In this document: positions 1 through 9,041 of the stretch, one piece after another | How positions within the stretch are numbered: position 1 is the first letter of the stretch | How the letters are laid out: the number at the start of each line of letters is the position of its first letter | NCBI GenBank assembly: GCA_963720695.1 | Contig: CAVRGG010000003.1 | Span: forward strand, 248,001 to 312,000 | DNA from: UBA668 sp963720695 | GTDB taxonomy: Bacteria; Actinomycetota; Acidimicrobiia; Acidimicrobiales; Ilumatobacteraceae | Length of the DNA: 64,000 bases | Reading direction: 5' to 3' | Program-made: the position numbers and the translations under genes | The notes under the pieces: model-generated | What the model was told of the DNA's origin: nothing | Databases searched by the model: none | The model's input: only the letters and a program-made list of their open reading frames with translations

Positions 1-136
1 GGCTGTCGATGCCCTCGCGGACGAACAACGGCGCCACCAGGTGGCGGACGTCGAGCTGTGTCTCGGCGACGAGATCGCGCATGGGGGCCGAACTCCGCAG
101 CCGTCGGGGCCGCGAGACGGGGAAGTTGCCGGTCAC
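1..136 (-). CDS. hemB: Porphobilinogen synthase, N-terminal part (runs off left edge)
   Basis: Delta-aminolevulinic acid dehydratase condenses two 5-aminolevulinate molecules to porphobilinogen in heme synthesis. Only about 45 N-terminal residues are inside the window. Read on the minus strand from a GTG at 136, they give a stretch rich in R and P (SRPRRLR), then MRDLVAETQLDVRHLVAPLF followed by VREG; this is the typical HemB start, where an arginine-rich leader precedes the LVAET...LFVREG block. It has the same orientation as hemD, hemC and hemA further right but is separated from them by three unrelated genes. It is divergent from the GGDEF gene, 39 bases apart. The start codon is inferred; the rest of the gene is not visible. 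Confidence 0.85.
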   Translation of the reverse strand, partial: MTGNFPVSRPRRLRSSAPMRDLVAETQLDVRHLVAPLFVREGIDS

Positions 137-175
137 GAGGACGCATCGTATTCGCATCGAGCTCGGAATCTGCCC

Positions 176-1717
176 GTGAGCGCGCATCCTGATCAGGTGG
201 CCGACGATCGTCGACACGGCCCAACAGCCGAGCTCGACGCCATCGAGGCGCGCCAGGCGGGCGACTTCGAGCGAGCCGCCGGCCTGTTCTCGACCGCGGC
301 CGACGAGTCGGCGGACCTCCAGACCCAGCTGAACCTGCAGATCCGCCAGGCGTGCTGCCTGATCGCCGCCGAGCGCTTCGACGACGCGGCCGCGCTGGCC
401 AGAGTCGTCGCCCAGCAGGCACGTTCGGAAGCGTTCCTACCCGAGCTGGCCGACGCACTGGCGTTGATCGTGGACGACCACACCCGCTCGGATCGGCTGG
501 CGGAGGCGGCGCATGCGCTCTCCGAGGCCGTCTACATCTTGGACCGGCTGCCCAACGAGCCGGCCAACTACCAGGTCGTGCACAACATGGCCGTCACCTA
601 CGCCGGATGCGGCTTCATCGAGGCAGCACTGGATCTGTACGACCGAGCACTGCGCCTGGCCGACAACGAGGCCGACAGCCAGTTCGCCTACGCGAGCATG
701 TCCACCGCGTATCACTACGCCGCTCAGCGCGAGCCGGACCCGCAGGAGCAGTATCGGTTGCTGCACGACGGGCTGTACGCGTCGACAGCGGCACTCGACC
801 CCCAGGGGGGCACCGAGGTGATGGCGATGGGCTCCGCGCTCGCCCACCGCTCGATGATGCTCGCCCAGATCGGTCACTACCACGCCGCCATCGACGACGC
901 CCACCGGGCCCGCGACATGGCGTCCGAGCACGGGATGCGCGAGGAGCTCGTGCTCGCGATGGCCGGCGAGGCACTCGCCCTGTGGGGCCTCAGCCGAGAC
1001 ACCGGAGTGATCACGATGATCGAGGCCGCCTTGGCGCTCGCCAAGGAGCTCAACACGACCGAGTTCGTCGGGCCACTGCGGGACCTCGAGGTCGAGGTGC
1101 TGTGGCAGATGGGTCGGTACGAGGAGGCCCGGGCCGCGCTCGAGCGCAACTATCGCGACGCGAGCCGGCGGCTGTACGACGAGCGCGCCGCACGGTGGGA
1201 GCACGTTCGCCTCGGTGTCGAGCACCTTCGCGTCGAAGCGATCAGCGAGAGCGATCCGCTCACCGGTCTCCCCAACCGTCGCCACCTGGCCCACCTGCTA
1301 CCCGACGTGATGGACGACTTCGCGCCGGTGTGCGTCGGCGTGATCGACCTCGATGGCTTCAAGCGGATCAACGACGAGTACGGCTACATGCACGGTGACA
1401 GTGTCCTCCAGGAAGTCGCCGGCGTCCTCGAGCGCGTCTGCCGTCGCGGCGATTCCGTCGTCCGTCTGGGCGGTGACGAGTTCGTGATGGTGCTGCGCGA
1501 GACGTCCCCGGGGGATGCCCGCGCGGTGTTCGAGCGCGTCCGTCAGCTCATCGCCAATCGCACCTGGCACGGCGTGCCCGCCGATGTTCGCCTCACGGCG
1601 AGCGTGGGGGTCGCCGTCGGCAGTGGTTCGCTCGATTCCGACCGTGTGCTGGCCGAGGCCACCGCCGCCCTGCAGCACGCCAAGAAGAGCGGTCGCGACC
1701 GCATCACGATTCGGTAG
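176..1717 (+). CDS. TPR-repeat diguanylate cyclase (GGDEF)
   Basis: Predicted cytosolic diguanylate cyclase making c-di-GMP from two GTP. With the GTG start at 176 the protein is 513 residues. Residues about 15-345 are alanine- and leucine-rich helical pairs of TPR type, with no membrane segment; residues about 355-512 are a GGDEF domain beginning DPLTGLPNRRHL. The active-site signature RLGGDEF is intact near residue 432, and RRGD five residues before it fits the RxxD inhibitory site, so product feedback is expected. An open frame extends back to 41, but that region codes for the HemB N-terminus on the other strand, which is why 176 is preferred. The next gene starts 12 bases downstream and is probably co-transcribed. 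The TPR part presumably binds a partner or signal; none is evident. Confidence 0.88.
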   Translation: MSAHPDQVADDRRHGPTAELDAIEARQAGDFERAAGLFSTAADESADLQTQLNLQIRQACCLIAAERFDDAAALARVVAQQARSEAFLPELADALALIVDDHTRSDRLAEAAHALSEAVYILDRLPNEPANYQVVHNMAVTYAGCGFIEAALDLYDRALRLADNEADSQFAYASMSTAYHYAAQREPDPQEQYRLLHDGLYASTAALDPQGGTEVMAMGSALAHRSMMLAQIGHYHAAIDDAHRARDMASEHGMREELVLAMAGEALALWGLSRDTGVITMIEAALALAKELNTTEFVGPLRDLEVEVLWQMGRYEEARAALERNYRDASRRLYDERAARWEHVRLGVEHLRVEAISESDPLTGLPNRRHLAHLLPDVMDDFAPVCVGVIDLDGFKRINDEYGYMHGDSVLQEVAGVLERVCRRGDSVVRLGGDEFVMVLRETSPGDARAVFERVRQLIANRTWHGVPADVRLTASVGVAVGSGSLDSDRVLAEATAALQHAKKSGRDRITIR

Positions 1718-1729
1718 GGTCTCCCCGGC

Positions 1730-2935
1730 ATGGCAGCACAGGCATGGTTCTCCTCCGGCGACGTCGATGTGGCCCCCGGCACCACCGCCGTGCTGCAGTT
1801 GACCGTCGTCAACCTCGCCGACACCACGGATTCGTTCGTGCTCACCCCGGTCGGCATGCCGGCGGGCTGGACCACGATCCGACCCGCCAACCTGACCCTT
1901 TTCGGTGGCACCCAACAGGTCGTCGACATCGAGGTCGCGCCGCCGATGTTGCCCAGCACCACGGCCGGACCCACCGCGCTCTCCGTGCGCATCGTGCCCC
2001 AGCACGATCCCGACAACCTCACCACGGCGGAGACCACCCTCGTCATCGGTGACAGCTACGACCGGCGACTGAACCTGTTGCAGCCAGCGATGCGTGGCCG
2101 GCGCACGGCCACGTACGAGATGATGCTCGAGAACCGAGGCAACACCTCGGCGAGCTGTCGACTGCACCTGGTCGATCCGTCGGGTCGCATCGAAGGCGAC
2201 TTCGATCCTCCGGCCGCCGGGGTCGAACCCGGGGCCAGCACGCTGATCCGCATGAAGGTGCGATCCAGCGGCATGCAGTGGGAGCGCAACCCTCGCACCA
2301 TCCCGTTCCGCGTCGACGCCGATCAGCCCGGCAGCCCCACTGCGTCGGCTCCGGCCACGTTCGTGCAGACCTCGGTGATCCCCGACCATCTCATCGGGCG
2401 ACTGGTGGGCGCCGCCGCAGTCGTCGGCCTGCTCGGGGTCTCGTGGTTCGGTCTGGTCAAGCCCGCGATCCGTCACGCCGCCGACGACGCTGTCGCCAAG
2501 TCCGTGGCCACCGCGACCACGCTCGAACCGGCGCCGATCGACTCCTCCACCGGCTCCACCATCGAATCGACGGTGCCCGGTGACGCAGAGACCATCGTCA
2601 ACGTGCCGCTGCCGGTGTCGGTCCCGCAAGGGCAGACCGGGGCGAACCAGTACACGGTGCCCGCCGGGTCGCGGTTGCGCGTCACGGACCTGATCGTGCA
2701 GAACCCCCAGAGCGATCAGGGCACGCTGACGGTCTCGCACAACGGCAAGACGCTGTTCACGTACCGGCTCGACAACATGTTCGGCGCCGACATCGACCAG
2801 CCGCTCGTCACGCCGCTCGAGCTGCTCGCCGGCGAACAGCTCACGATCACCGTCACCTGCGAAGGCGTCGGCGATCTCACGGCTCCCGCGTGCGCACCGA
2901 ACGTGCTGATCAGCGGAGTCCTGGTTCCCGGCTGA
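1730..2935 (+). CDS. Hypothetical single-pass membrane protein with Ig-like N-terminal domains
   Basis: 401 residues, function unknown. Two beta-rich segments (about 1-105 and 110-215) look like immunoglobulin/CARDB-type folds, with phrases such as PGTTAVLQLTVVN and ENRGNTSASCRL. One strong membrane segment lies at about 221-244, then a Thr/Ser/Pro-rich linker (250-290) and a beta-rich C-terminal domain of about 110 residues containing two cysteines near its end. There is no signal peptide, so the simplest topology puts the Ig-like half in the cytosol and the C-terminal half outside. It starts 12 bases after the GGDEF gene and is probably in the same transcript. No enzymatic motif is seen. 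Confidence 0.7.
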   Translation: MAAQAWFSSGDVDVAPGTTAVLQLTVVNLADTTDSFVLTPVGMPAGWTTIRPANLTLFGGTQQVVDIEVAPPMLPSTTAGPTALSVRIVPQHDPDNLTTAETTLVIGDSYDRRLNLLQPAMRGRRTATYEMMLENRGNTSASCRLHLVDPSGRIEGDFDPPAAGVEPGASTLIRMKVRSSGMQWERNPRTIPFRVDADQPGSPTASAPATFVQTSVIPDHLIGRLVGAAAVVGLLGVSWFGLVKPAIRHAADDAVAKSVATATTLEPAPIDSSTGSTIESTVPGDAETIVNVPLPVSVPQGQTGANQYTVPAGSRLRVTDLIVQNPQSDQGTLTVSHNGKTLFTYRLDNMFGADIDQPLVTPLELLAGEQLTITVTCEGVGDLTAPACAPNVLISGVLVPG

Positions 2936-2942
2936 TCCGGAT

Positions 2943-2964
2943 CCTGGGTTCGAACCGAACCAGG
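2943..2964. terminator. Candidate bidirectional terminator hairpin
   Basis: CCTGGGTTCG, a three-base AAC loop, then CGAACCAGG form a nearly perfect stem with one bulged G. It lies in the 33-base gap between two convergent genes (ends at 2935 and 2969), where a shared terminator is expected. There is no strong T-tract, as is common in high-GC actinobacteria. Confidence 0.55.
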
Positions 2965-2968
2965 GAGC

Positions 2969-5386
2969 TCAGGCGCCGGGCCAGCGGGCAGAACCGACGC
3001 CCGATGCCTTGCGCCGCACCACGACGGTGACGTCGGCGGCGGCGAACTCGCCGCCGGCGGTCTGGGCCACCACCGTGCGGGCACCGGCACGATCGTTGGG
3101 CCGCACGAGCATCTCAGCGAGCAGCCCACCGGCAGCGTCGGTGAGCACGACGATCGGGCGGCCCTGACCGTCGGCCCAGGACAGGGTGACGGCCGAGTTG
3201 GGAGCGAAGCCGGCGCCGACGACCGTGAGCCGTGCGGGGGCGATCACCGTGGTGGTACTGACGGCGAGTTTCGGTTCGTAGTGGGCCGTGCCGCTGACGA
3301 GCATGGTGGTGTACGACCCGTCGATGGTGGTGACGACCACGCTCGCGGTGCGACGACCGGACGCCGTCGGCGAGAACACGACCTCGATGTTGCACGTGCC
3401 GGATGGATCGATGCGCTTCGCGGTGCACTCGTCCTTGCCGATGAGGAAGTCGTCGGGGTTCGACCCCTGGAGCTTCACGGACTTCACCTTCACCTGGGCG
3501 AACGCGACGTTGTACACGGAGAACGCCATCGGCTCTCCGCGCTCACCGACCACGAGCGGCGCCGACTCGGCACCACCGGGGCTGGGGGCCAGCGCCGGCT
3601 CGCCGCCGAAGCCCGACAGCTGCGACGTGATCTCGACCGAACCGTAGCCGTACTCGGTGACGCGCAGGGTGCCCTCGATCTTGCCGGTCACGCTGGGGAG
3701 GAGCATGAGGTTCACCGTGCACACGCCACCGGGAGGCACCGGCACGGTGATCTGGTCGACGCACGTGCCACCGCTGATGAGGAAATCGGGGTTGTCGACC
3801 TCGACGAGGGCCGGCACGAAGGACGACGGTCCCTTGTTGGTGACGACGAGGAACCACTCGGGTCCGGGGAAGCCGACGGCGACGGTGCCGACGTCGAGGT
3901 CGGCGAGTTCGAGTTCGGGCGGATGCTCGACGATGGCGACCTGACGGCCGCTGCCGGCGGGGCTGCCGTACGCGGCGCCGGCGAGCGTGTCGAACACGAC
4001 GACTCGGCCGCTCGCGGAGACCTGGGGATGCGAGTTGGCGGCGGGTGCGGGGGTGACGCCATCGGGCAGCACCGACACCCGCTGGACCGTGCCCGTCGCA
4101 GGGACCGACACGACGATGTCACCGTCGCTGGGGCCGCCCACGCCGCTGCTGCGGGTGGGGAACAGGTTGGTGGCCCGACTCACGTAGACGAGCTCCTCGC
4201 CGGTGCGATTCAGGGTGGGCTGGCCGGCCCCGAGGTTCGCCCCGACGGGCGGTGCGGCCGGATCGCCCGGCTCGCGGCTGCCGAGCTTCACGGTGCCGTC
4301 GGTGCGGTCGTACACGTAGACCTGCGGGACGCAGTCGGGCGTGCACGGGGGAAGCGTCGCGCCGGGCACCAGATCGGTGGCCGACGACACGAACGCCACG
4401 AAGCGCCCGTCGCCCGAGATCGCCGGGGCGTGAGCGTCGGTGGACAGGCTTCCCGGTGCCGAGGACACCCGCCGGACGTTGGTGTTGCGATCAGGGTTGG
4501 AGCGATCCCACACGTAGACGTGCGAGGTGGCGAATCCGCCGGGCTGCGGACCGGTGCCCCAGTCGCCGAGCAGCGTCGACGGATCGGCGTCGGAGGTGAA
4601 GGCCAGGACCTGACCATCCTCGCTGAGCACCGGCTCGCGGAGGCCGACGTAACGGAACGTGGAGTCGGGCGCGTCGGCCGGAGTTCCCGAGATCGGGTTG
4701 GCGCGGCCGGGGTCTCCGAGGGGCACGGTGAGGTCGACGACGATGATCTCGGTGAGGTCCGGTGCCGACGTGCTGAAGCGCTCGGTGTAGGCCACGGTGG
4801 CGCCCTCACCGGAGATCGCCGGACGGTAGAGCGGGCTCACGTCGTCGGCTGCACTGGACTCGAAGCCCGTGCCGCGGGTGGTGGACACCAGTTCCCAGTC
4901 TCCGAGCTCGCCACCGCACTCGGGCAGCTCGAGCTTGTAGACGTCCCACCGGTCGCCCGCATCGTCGTCGCGGAACAGGTCGTAGGCGAACTCGGTGACG
5001 ACGGCGACGCTGCATCCGTCGGCGCTGATCGTCGGCCAGACGGAGTCGCCGGTGCGGATCCCGTCGACCGGAGTGGTGAGCTCGACCACCGTGGAGAGCA
5101 TCCGGTCCTGGAGGAACACGGTGCTGGTGCGCGTGTCGTCGGGCGTGGTCGGCGGGCCGGCGTAGACGACGTAGCGGCCGTCGGCGGACACCGACGGGGT
5201 CTGCGATGCGACGGATTCGACCGTCGCGGTGGGCACCGCCGGAACGGGATCGGGCGCGCGCCGTTCGGCGGCGACCTGAGCGATGCCCAATGTCGCCAGC
5301 ATCGAAGCTGCGCCTCCCACGAGAAGCCAGCGTCGAGACATCGACGTGACGCGCATGATCCTGTTCTTCAACTCCCGCCCGTTCAT
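2969..5386 (-). CDS. Secreted beta-propeller (PD40/WD40-like) protein with choice-of-anchor domains
   Basis: 805 residues, exported. The N-terminus has basic residues then a hydrophobic run (WLLVGGAASMLATLGIAQVA), a signal peptide or anchor. Residues about 55-480 carry repeated blocks of the type VSADGRYVVYAG, ISGEGATVAYTE and ISGDGRFVAFVS, spaced like the blades of a PD40/TolB-type propeller. Residues about 490-720 hold two ASPM/HYDIN-like Ig domains with paired cysteines (choice-of-anchor D type), and the C-terminus is a further Ig-like domain. It begins 19 bases after the hemD stop in the same direction, so it may be the last gene of the heme transcript, although no role in heme synthesis is suggested. 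Start alternatives exist at 5356 and 5341. Substrate unknown. Confidence 0.72.
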   Translation of the reverse strand: MNGRELKNRIMRVTSMSRRWLLVGGAASMLATLGIAQVAAERRAPDPVPAVPTATVESVASQTPSVSADGRYVVYAGPPTTPDDTRTSTVFLQDRMLSTVVELTTPVDGIRTGDSVWPTISADGCSVAVVTEFAYDLFRDDDAGDRWDVYKLELPECGGELGDWELVSTTRGTGFESSAADDVSPLYRPAISGEGATVAYTERFSTSAPDLTEIIVVDLTVPLGDPGRANPISGTPADAPDSTFRYVGLREPVLSEDGQVLAFTSDADPSTLLGDWGTGPQPGGFATSHVYVWDRSNPDRNTNVRRVSSAPGSLSTDAHAPAISGDGRFVAFVSSATDLVPGATLPPCTPDCVPQVYVYDRTDGTVKLGSREPGDPAAPPVGANLGAGQPTLNRTGEELVYVSRATNLFPTRSSGVGGPSDGDIVVSVPATGTVQRVSVLPDGVTPAPAANSHPQVSASGRVVVFDTLAGAAYGSPAGSGRQVAIVEHPPELELADLDVGTVAVGFPGPEWFLVVTNKGPSSFVPALVEVDNPDFLISGGTCVDQITVPVPPGGVCTVNLMLLPSVTGKIEGTLRVTEYGYGSVEITSQLSGFGGEPALAPSPGGAESAPLVVGERGEPMAFSVYNVAFAQVKVKSVKLQGSNPDDFLIGKDECTAKRIDPSGTCNIEVVFSPTASGRRTASVVVTTIDGSYTTMLVSGTAHYEPKLAVSTTTVIAPARLTVVGAGFAPNSAVTLSWADGQGRPIVVLTDAAGGLLAEMLVRPNDRAGARTVVAQTAGGEFAAADVTVVVRRKASGVGSARWPGA

Positions 5387-5405
5387 CGAGAACGTTGCCT
5401 GAATG

Positions 5406-6152
5406 TTAGCCCGAGCCGGTCAGATGCCGTTCGAGCGCATCCACCAATCCTTGCAAGGAATGATCGGCCGCCACAAGGTCCACCTTGAGGCCAACTGCTG
5501 CGGCAGCGGCCGCGGTTTGTGGCCCGATGGCCACCACGAGCGACGGAGTGCTGGTCCCGAGCGCGTCGGCCCATGCTCGCGCCGCCGATCCGCTCGCGAA
5601 GAAAACTGCGTCCGCGGCGTACGCAGCCAACTGTTCACCCGCCGTCGGCCGTGCGGACACGCTTCGGTAGGGCGCGACGACGGTGACGTTCCAGCCCATC
5701 TCGGCCAATCCGTCGGCCATCGTCGCCGCCGCGCCGAACGCCTGGACGACCAGAACCGACCCGACGCTCCCCTGCGGCACTGCGGGAAACTCGGCCAACA
5801 GGCCCGACGCGCTCTGCTCCCCGGGCACCAGATCGACATGGCATCCAGCACGGTCGAGGACGCCGGCGGTGACCGACCCGACGCACGCAATGCGCGTCGG
5901 CAGCGCCCTCGGATGGACCGAGAGGTAGTGGCGGGCGCCGTTCGGAGAGGTGACGACGAGCCAGTCGAACTCGGCCGGACGCAGATCGGCGAGGTGCGCC
6001 ACCTCGAGGGGATCGGTGACGATCTCGATCAGCGGCACCTCGACGGGGACGGCGCCGTGCGCTCGGAGCAGATCGCTCAACCGATCGACCTGGTCGGCGG
6101 AGCGGGTGACGACCACGCGCCGTCCGACGAGGGCGCCGCCGTGATCGACCAT
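5406..6152 (-). CDS. hemD: Uroporphyrinogen-III synthase
   Basis: Cyclises hydroxymethylbilane to uroporphyrinogen III with inversion of ring D. 248 residues with the ATG at 6152, the usual length. The N-terminus (GRRVVVTRSADQVDRLSDLL) and the centre (DWLVVTSPNGARHY) match the two Rossmann-like lobes of the family; the rest is weakly conserved, as is normal for HemD. A longer open frame to 6302 overlaps hemC and is unlikely. The start lies four bases after the hemC stop (6157), so the two genes are translationally close, and the neighbouring hemC and hemA support the call. Confidence 0.88.
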   Translation of the reverse strand: MVDHGGALVGRRVVVTRSADQVDRLSDLLRAHGAVPVEVPLIEIVTDPLEVAHLADLRPAEFDWLVVTSPNGARHYLSVHPRALPTRIACVGSVTAGVLDRAGCHVDLVPGEQSASGLLAEFPAVPQGSVGSVLVVQAFGAAATMADGLAEMGWNVTVVAPYRSVSARPTAGEQLAAYAADAVFFASGSAARAWADALGTSTPSLVVAIGPQTAAAAAAVGLKVDLVAADHSLQGLVDALERHLTGSG

Positions 6153-6156
6153 GACG

Positions 6157-7035
6157 TCAGTCGGCCCCGAGCTCGGCCCGAAGTGCACGAGCCAGCGACG
6201 CGGCCTGCGCGGCCCACGTCGCAGCCCCACCCTCGAGATCGACGGATCGTTCCACGTGTCGCCCGGTCGAGGGGTCGGCGAGGAACGCGGACAGACGATC
6301 ACCGACGACGTGCGCGGCGACGGGCAGCGAACACCCGGTGCCCAACTCCGCCAGGAACGCCCGCTCCGCCGTCACGGCAGCACGCGTCGGTGCGTGGTCC
6401 ACGGCGGCCAGCAGCGCGGCGACCTCGGCCGCATCCTCGCGGCATTCGATCGCGACGCACCCCTGGCCGGGTGCGGGCACGAAGCGATCGGCAGGAAGCG
6501 CCTCGGCGATGCGATCGGTGAGGTCCAGGATCTCCAGAGCGGCGACCGCCATCACGAGCGCTCCGTCGTCGGGCAGTTTGGAGAGGCGGGTGTGGATGTT
6601 GCCGCGCAACTCCACGAACCGCAGATCAGGGCGCTGGGCGAACAGCTGGGCGCGCCGGCGCACGGAGCCGGTGGCAACGGTCGCACCCGCAGCCAGGTCG
6701 GCGAGCCGGCGACCGACGAGCGCGTCGCGAGCGTCTCGACGTGCGCAGAACGCGGCCAGCGTCAGGCCGTCGGCGGTGACGGAGGGAAGGTCCTTCGCAC
6801 TGTGGACGGCGATGTCCGCATGACCGTCGAGGACCGCCCGCTGCACCTCCTTCACGAAGACGCCCTGACCGCCGATGGTGTGCAGCGGGAGGTCGAGCCG
6901 TTGATCGCCGAGCGTCTCCACGAGCACCAGCTCGACGTGCAATCCCGGGTGCGCCGCGGCGAGGGCGTCGGCGACTGCGTTCGACTGCGCCGTCGCCTGG
7001 GCGCTGCCGCGCGTGGCCAGACGGAGCGTGTGCAT
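6157..7035 (-). CDS. hemC: Porphobilinogen deaminase (hydroxymethylbilane synthase)
   Basis: Polymerises four porphobilinogen molecules into hydroxymethylbilane. 292 residues, slightly shorter than the 300-320 of many homologues. Visible hallmarks are the N-terminal RLATRGSAQA, the catalytic aspartate in HSAKDLPS (D82), the substrate-binding arginines in GSVRRRAQL (123-131) and ELRGNIHTRL (142-151), and the dipyrromethane-attachment cysteine in LGTGCSLPV (C235). It sits 23 bases downstream of hemA in the rex-hemA-hemC-hemD order common in actinobacteria. Confidence 0.96.
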   Translation of the reverse strand: MHTLRLATRGSAQATAQSNAVADALAAAHPGLHVELVLVETLGDQRLDLPLHTIGGQGVFVKEVQRAVLDGHADIAVHSAKDLPSVTADGLTLAAFCARRDARDALVGRRLADLAAGATVATGSVRRRAQLFAQRPDLRFVELRGNIHTRLSKLPDDGALVMAVAALEILDLTDRIAEALPADRFVPAPGQGCVAIECREDAAEVAALLAAVDHAPTRAAVTAERAFLAELGTGCSLPVAAHVVGDRLSAFLADPSTGRHVERSVDLEGGAATWAAQAASLARALRAELGAD

Positions 7036-7058
7036 CTCGGCGGCCGTCCCGGGTCGCC

Positions 7059-8318
7059 TCAGCCGAGGTCGAACAGGTCGCGCACGGCCGCTGCGTTGCG
7101 CTCGCCCTGGGGCGTGCCGGCGTCGTCCTTGAGCCGGACCGAGGGCTGGTGGAGCAGCTTGGCGACGATCCCCTTGGTGATCGCCTCCACCACGTCGCGC
7201 TGGGCGGGGTCGAGCGAGGCGAGGCGGTTGGCGAAGCGCTCCAACTCGGCGAGGCGAACCGTGTCGGCCTTCTCGTGGAGCTGGGCGACGAGCGGCGCTG
7301 CCTGTCGAGCGGTCACCTCGAGGCCGAAGCGCTCGACCTCTTCGCCGACGATGGACCGCACCCGGTCGGCTTCGGCGGCACGCTGGGCGAGGCCCCGTGC
7401 GGCCCAGTCGCGGAGGTGGTCGAGGTTGAGGAGCGTGACGTCCTCGGCGTTCTCGACGTCGGTGGCGACGTCGCGAGGAACGGCGATGTCGACGATGAGC
7501 AACGGACGCAACGCATCGGCGCGGGCGGCCTCCACGAGCTCCTGGTCGATGATGACCGAACCGGCACCGGTGCAGGTGAGCAGCACGTCGGTGTCGGCGA
7601 GCGCCTCGCCGAGTTGGGCGAAGGGCACGATGCGGCCGCCGACGCGCTGGGCCAGTTGCTCGGCGCGGGTCTCGGTCCGGTTGGTGACCGTGATGTCGGT
7701 GGCGCCTGCGCCGACCAGGGCGACGGCGATGCCCTCGCCCATCTCACCGGCCCCGACCACGAGGACCCGCCGGCCGGCCAGCGATCCGAGGTGCTCGTTG
7801 GCCATGTCGACCGCGGCATGGCTCACCGAGGTGGTGTGCTTGCCGATCCCGGTCTCGGTGCGAGCGCGCTTGCCCGTCTCGATGGCGTGGCGGAAGAGGA
7901 GGTTGAGCGTGGCCTTCGCCCCGCCCTCGGCCTGCGCGGTCTCCCACGCGCCGCGGACCTGGCCGAGGATCTCGCTCTCGCCGAGCACGGCGGACTCGAG
8001 CCCGGACGCGACCTCGAAGAGATGGCTCACCGCAGCGTCGTCGTGCTGGCTGTAGAGGTGCGGGTGCAGTTCGTCGGGTTGCAGACCGCCGAGCTCGCAG
8101 AAGAAGTCGCGGATGTCGGCGTAGGCGCCGTGGAACCGTTCGGCCACCGCGTACACCTCGGTGCGGTTGCACGTGCTGAGCACGGCCGCCTCACGGATGT
8201 TGGCGCGGCTGACGAGACCGTGGATCACCTTGCCCAGGGCGTCGGGCGACACCGAGACGCGCTCCAGCAAGGAGAGGGGGCCGGTGCGGTGGTTGACACC
8301 GATGACCACGATGCTCAT
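7059..8318 (-). CDS. hemA: Glutamyl-tRNA reductase
   Basis: NADPH-dependent reduction of glutamyl-tRNA to glutamate-1-semialdehyde, the committed step of the C5 route to tetrapyrroles. 419 residues. The N-terminal catalytic domain has the STCNRTEVY signature with nucleophile C50; the NADPH-binding domain shows GAGEMGEGIA followed by VTNRT; DIAVPRDV precedes the C-terminal dimerisation helices. It is 12 bases downstream of rex and upstream of hemC, so redox control by Rex over the whole heme transcript is plausible. Confidence 0.96.
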   Translation of the reverse strand: MSIVVIGVNHRTGPLSLLERVSVSPDALGKVIHGLVSRANIREAAVLSTCNRTEVYAVAERFHGAYADIRDFFCELGGLQPDELHPHLYSQHDDAAVSHLFEVASGLESAVLGESEILGQVRGAWETAQAEGGAKATLNLLFRHAIETGKRARTETGIGKHTTSVSHAAVDMANEHLGSLAGRRVLVVGAGEMGEGIAVALVGAGATDITVTNRTETRAEQLAQRVGGRIVPFAQLGEALADTDVLLTCTGAGSVIIDQELVEAARADALRPLLIVDIAVPRDVATDVENAEDVTLLNLDHLRDWAARGLAQRAAEADRVRSIVGEEVERFGLEVTARQAAPLVAQLHEKADTVRLAELERFANRLASLDPAQRDVVEAITKGIVAKLLHQPSVRLKDDAGTPQGERNAAAVRDLFDLG

Positions 8319-8330
8319 GAGATCCCCACC

Positions 8331-9020
8331 CTACGCGCTCGCCGAACGCGCGGTGCCACCCGGCACCGCATGGATCGCCCCGCCGGCGCGGCGTTGCTCG
8401 TGGTAGCTGAGGATCTGCAGCTCGACGGCGAGGTCGACCTTGCGCACCTCGATCGCCCGAGGAACCGACAGCACCACCGGGGCGAAGTTCAAGATGCTGG
8501 TGACACCGGCTTTGACCAGCCGCTCGGCGGCGTCCTGCGCGGCCGCACCGGGCGTGGCGATGACGCCGATGTTGACCCGCTTGGTCTGCACGATCTGGGG
8601 GAGCTCGTCGATGTGGCGCACGCGAGTGCCGCCGAGCACGGAACCGACCTTGCTCTCGTCGATGTCGACGATGCCGGCGACAGGAAACCCGCGCTCGCCG
8701 AAGCCGCCGTAGCCGGCGAGGGCCTGACCCAGGTTGCCGGCGCCGACGATGACGACGGGCCAGTCGTGCGTGAGGCCGAGCTCGCGGCGGATCTGGTACA
8801 CGAGATAGCCGACCTCGTACCCCACGCCTCGGGTGCCGTAGCTGCCCAGGTAGCTGAGGTCCTTGCGCACCTTCGCCGCGTTGACGCCCGCCAGTTCGGC
8901 GAGTCCCTCCGACGAGATGCTCTCCACTCCCTCGTCTGCTTGTTCACCCAGGATCCGCAAGTACACGGGCAGCCGGGAAACAGTGGCATCGGGGATACGG
9001 CGACGATTGCGATCGGTCAT
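8331..9020 (-). CDS. rex: Redox-sensing transcriptional repressor Rex
   Basis: NADH/NAD+ sensor that leaves its operators when NADH is high. 229 residues with the ATG at 9020; a longer frame to 9041 would run up to the operator candidate. The N-terminal winged helix contains IPDATVSRLPVYLRIL and VNAAKVRKDLSYLGSYGTRG, the classical Rex DNA-binding part; the Rossmann domain begins VVIVGAGNLGQALAGY and includes GIVDIDESKVG. It heads the rex-hemA-hemC-hemD run, as in Streptomyces. A Rex-type palindrome lies just upstream, suggesting autoregulation. Confidence 0.95.
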   Translation of the reverse strand: MTDRNRRRIPDATVSRLPVYLRILGEQADEGVESISSEGLAELAGVNAAKVRKDLSYLGSYGTRGVGYEVGYLVYQIRRELGLTHDWPVVIVGAGNLGQALAGYGGFGERGFPVAGIVDIDESKVGSVLGGTRVRHIDELPQIVQTKRVNIGVIATPGAAAQDAAERLVKAGVTSILNFAPVVLSVPRAIEVRKVDLAVELQILSYHEQRRAGGAIHAVPGGTARSASA

Positions 9021-9041
9021 ACCGTCGCCAACGTTAGGCAC

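Noticed and set aside
41..175. Extended start of the GGDEF gene at 41
   Set aside because: This stretch codes for the HemB N-terminus on the minus strand; the GTG at 176 is the better start.
2969..5386. TolB of a Tol-Pal system
   Set aside because: Propeller blades are similar but there are no tolA/tolR/pal neighbours and the C-terminal Ig-like anchor domains do not belong to TolB.
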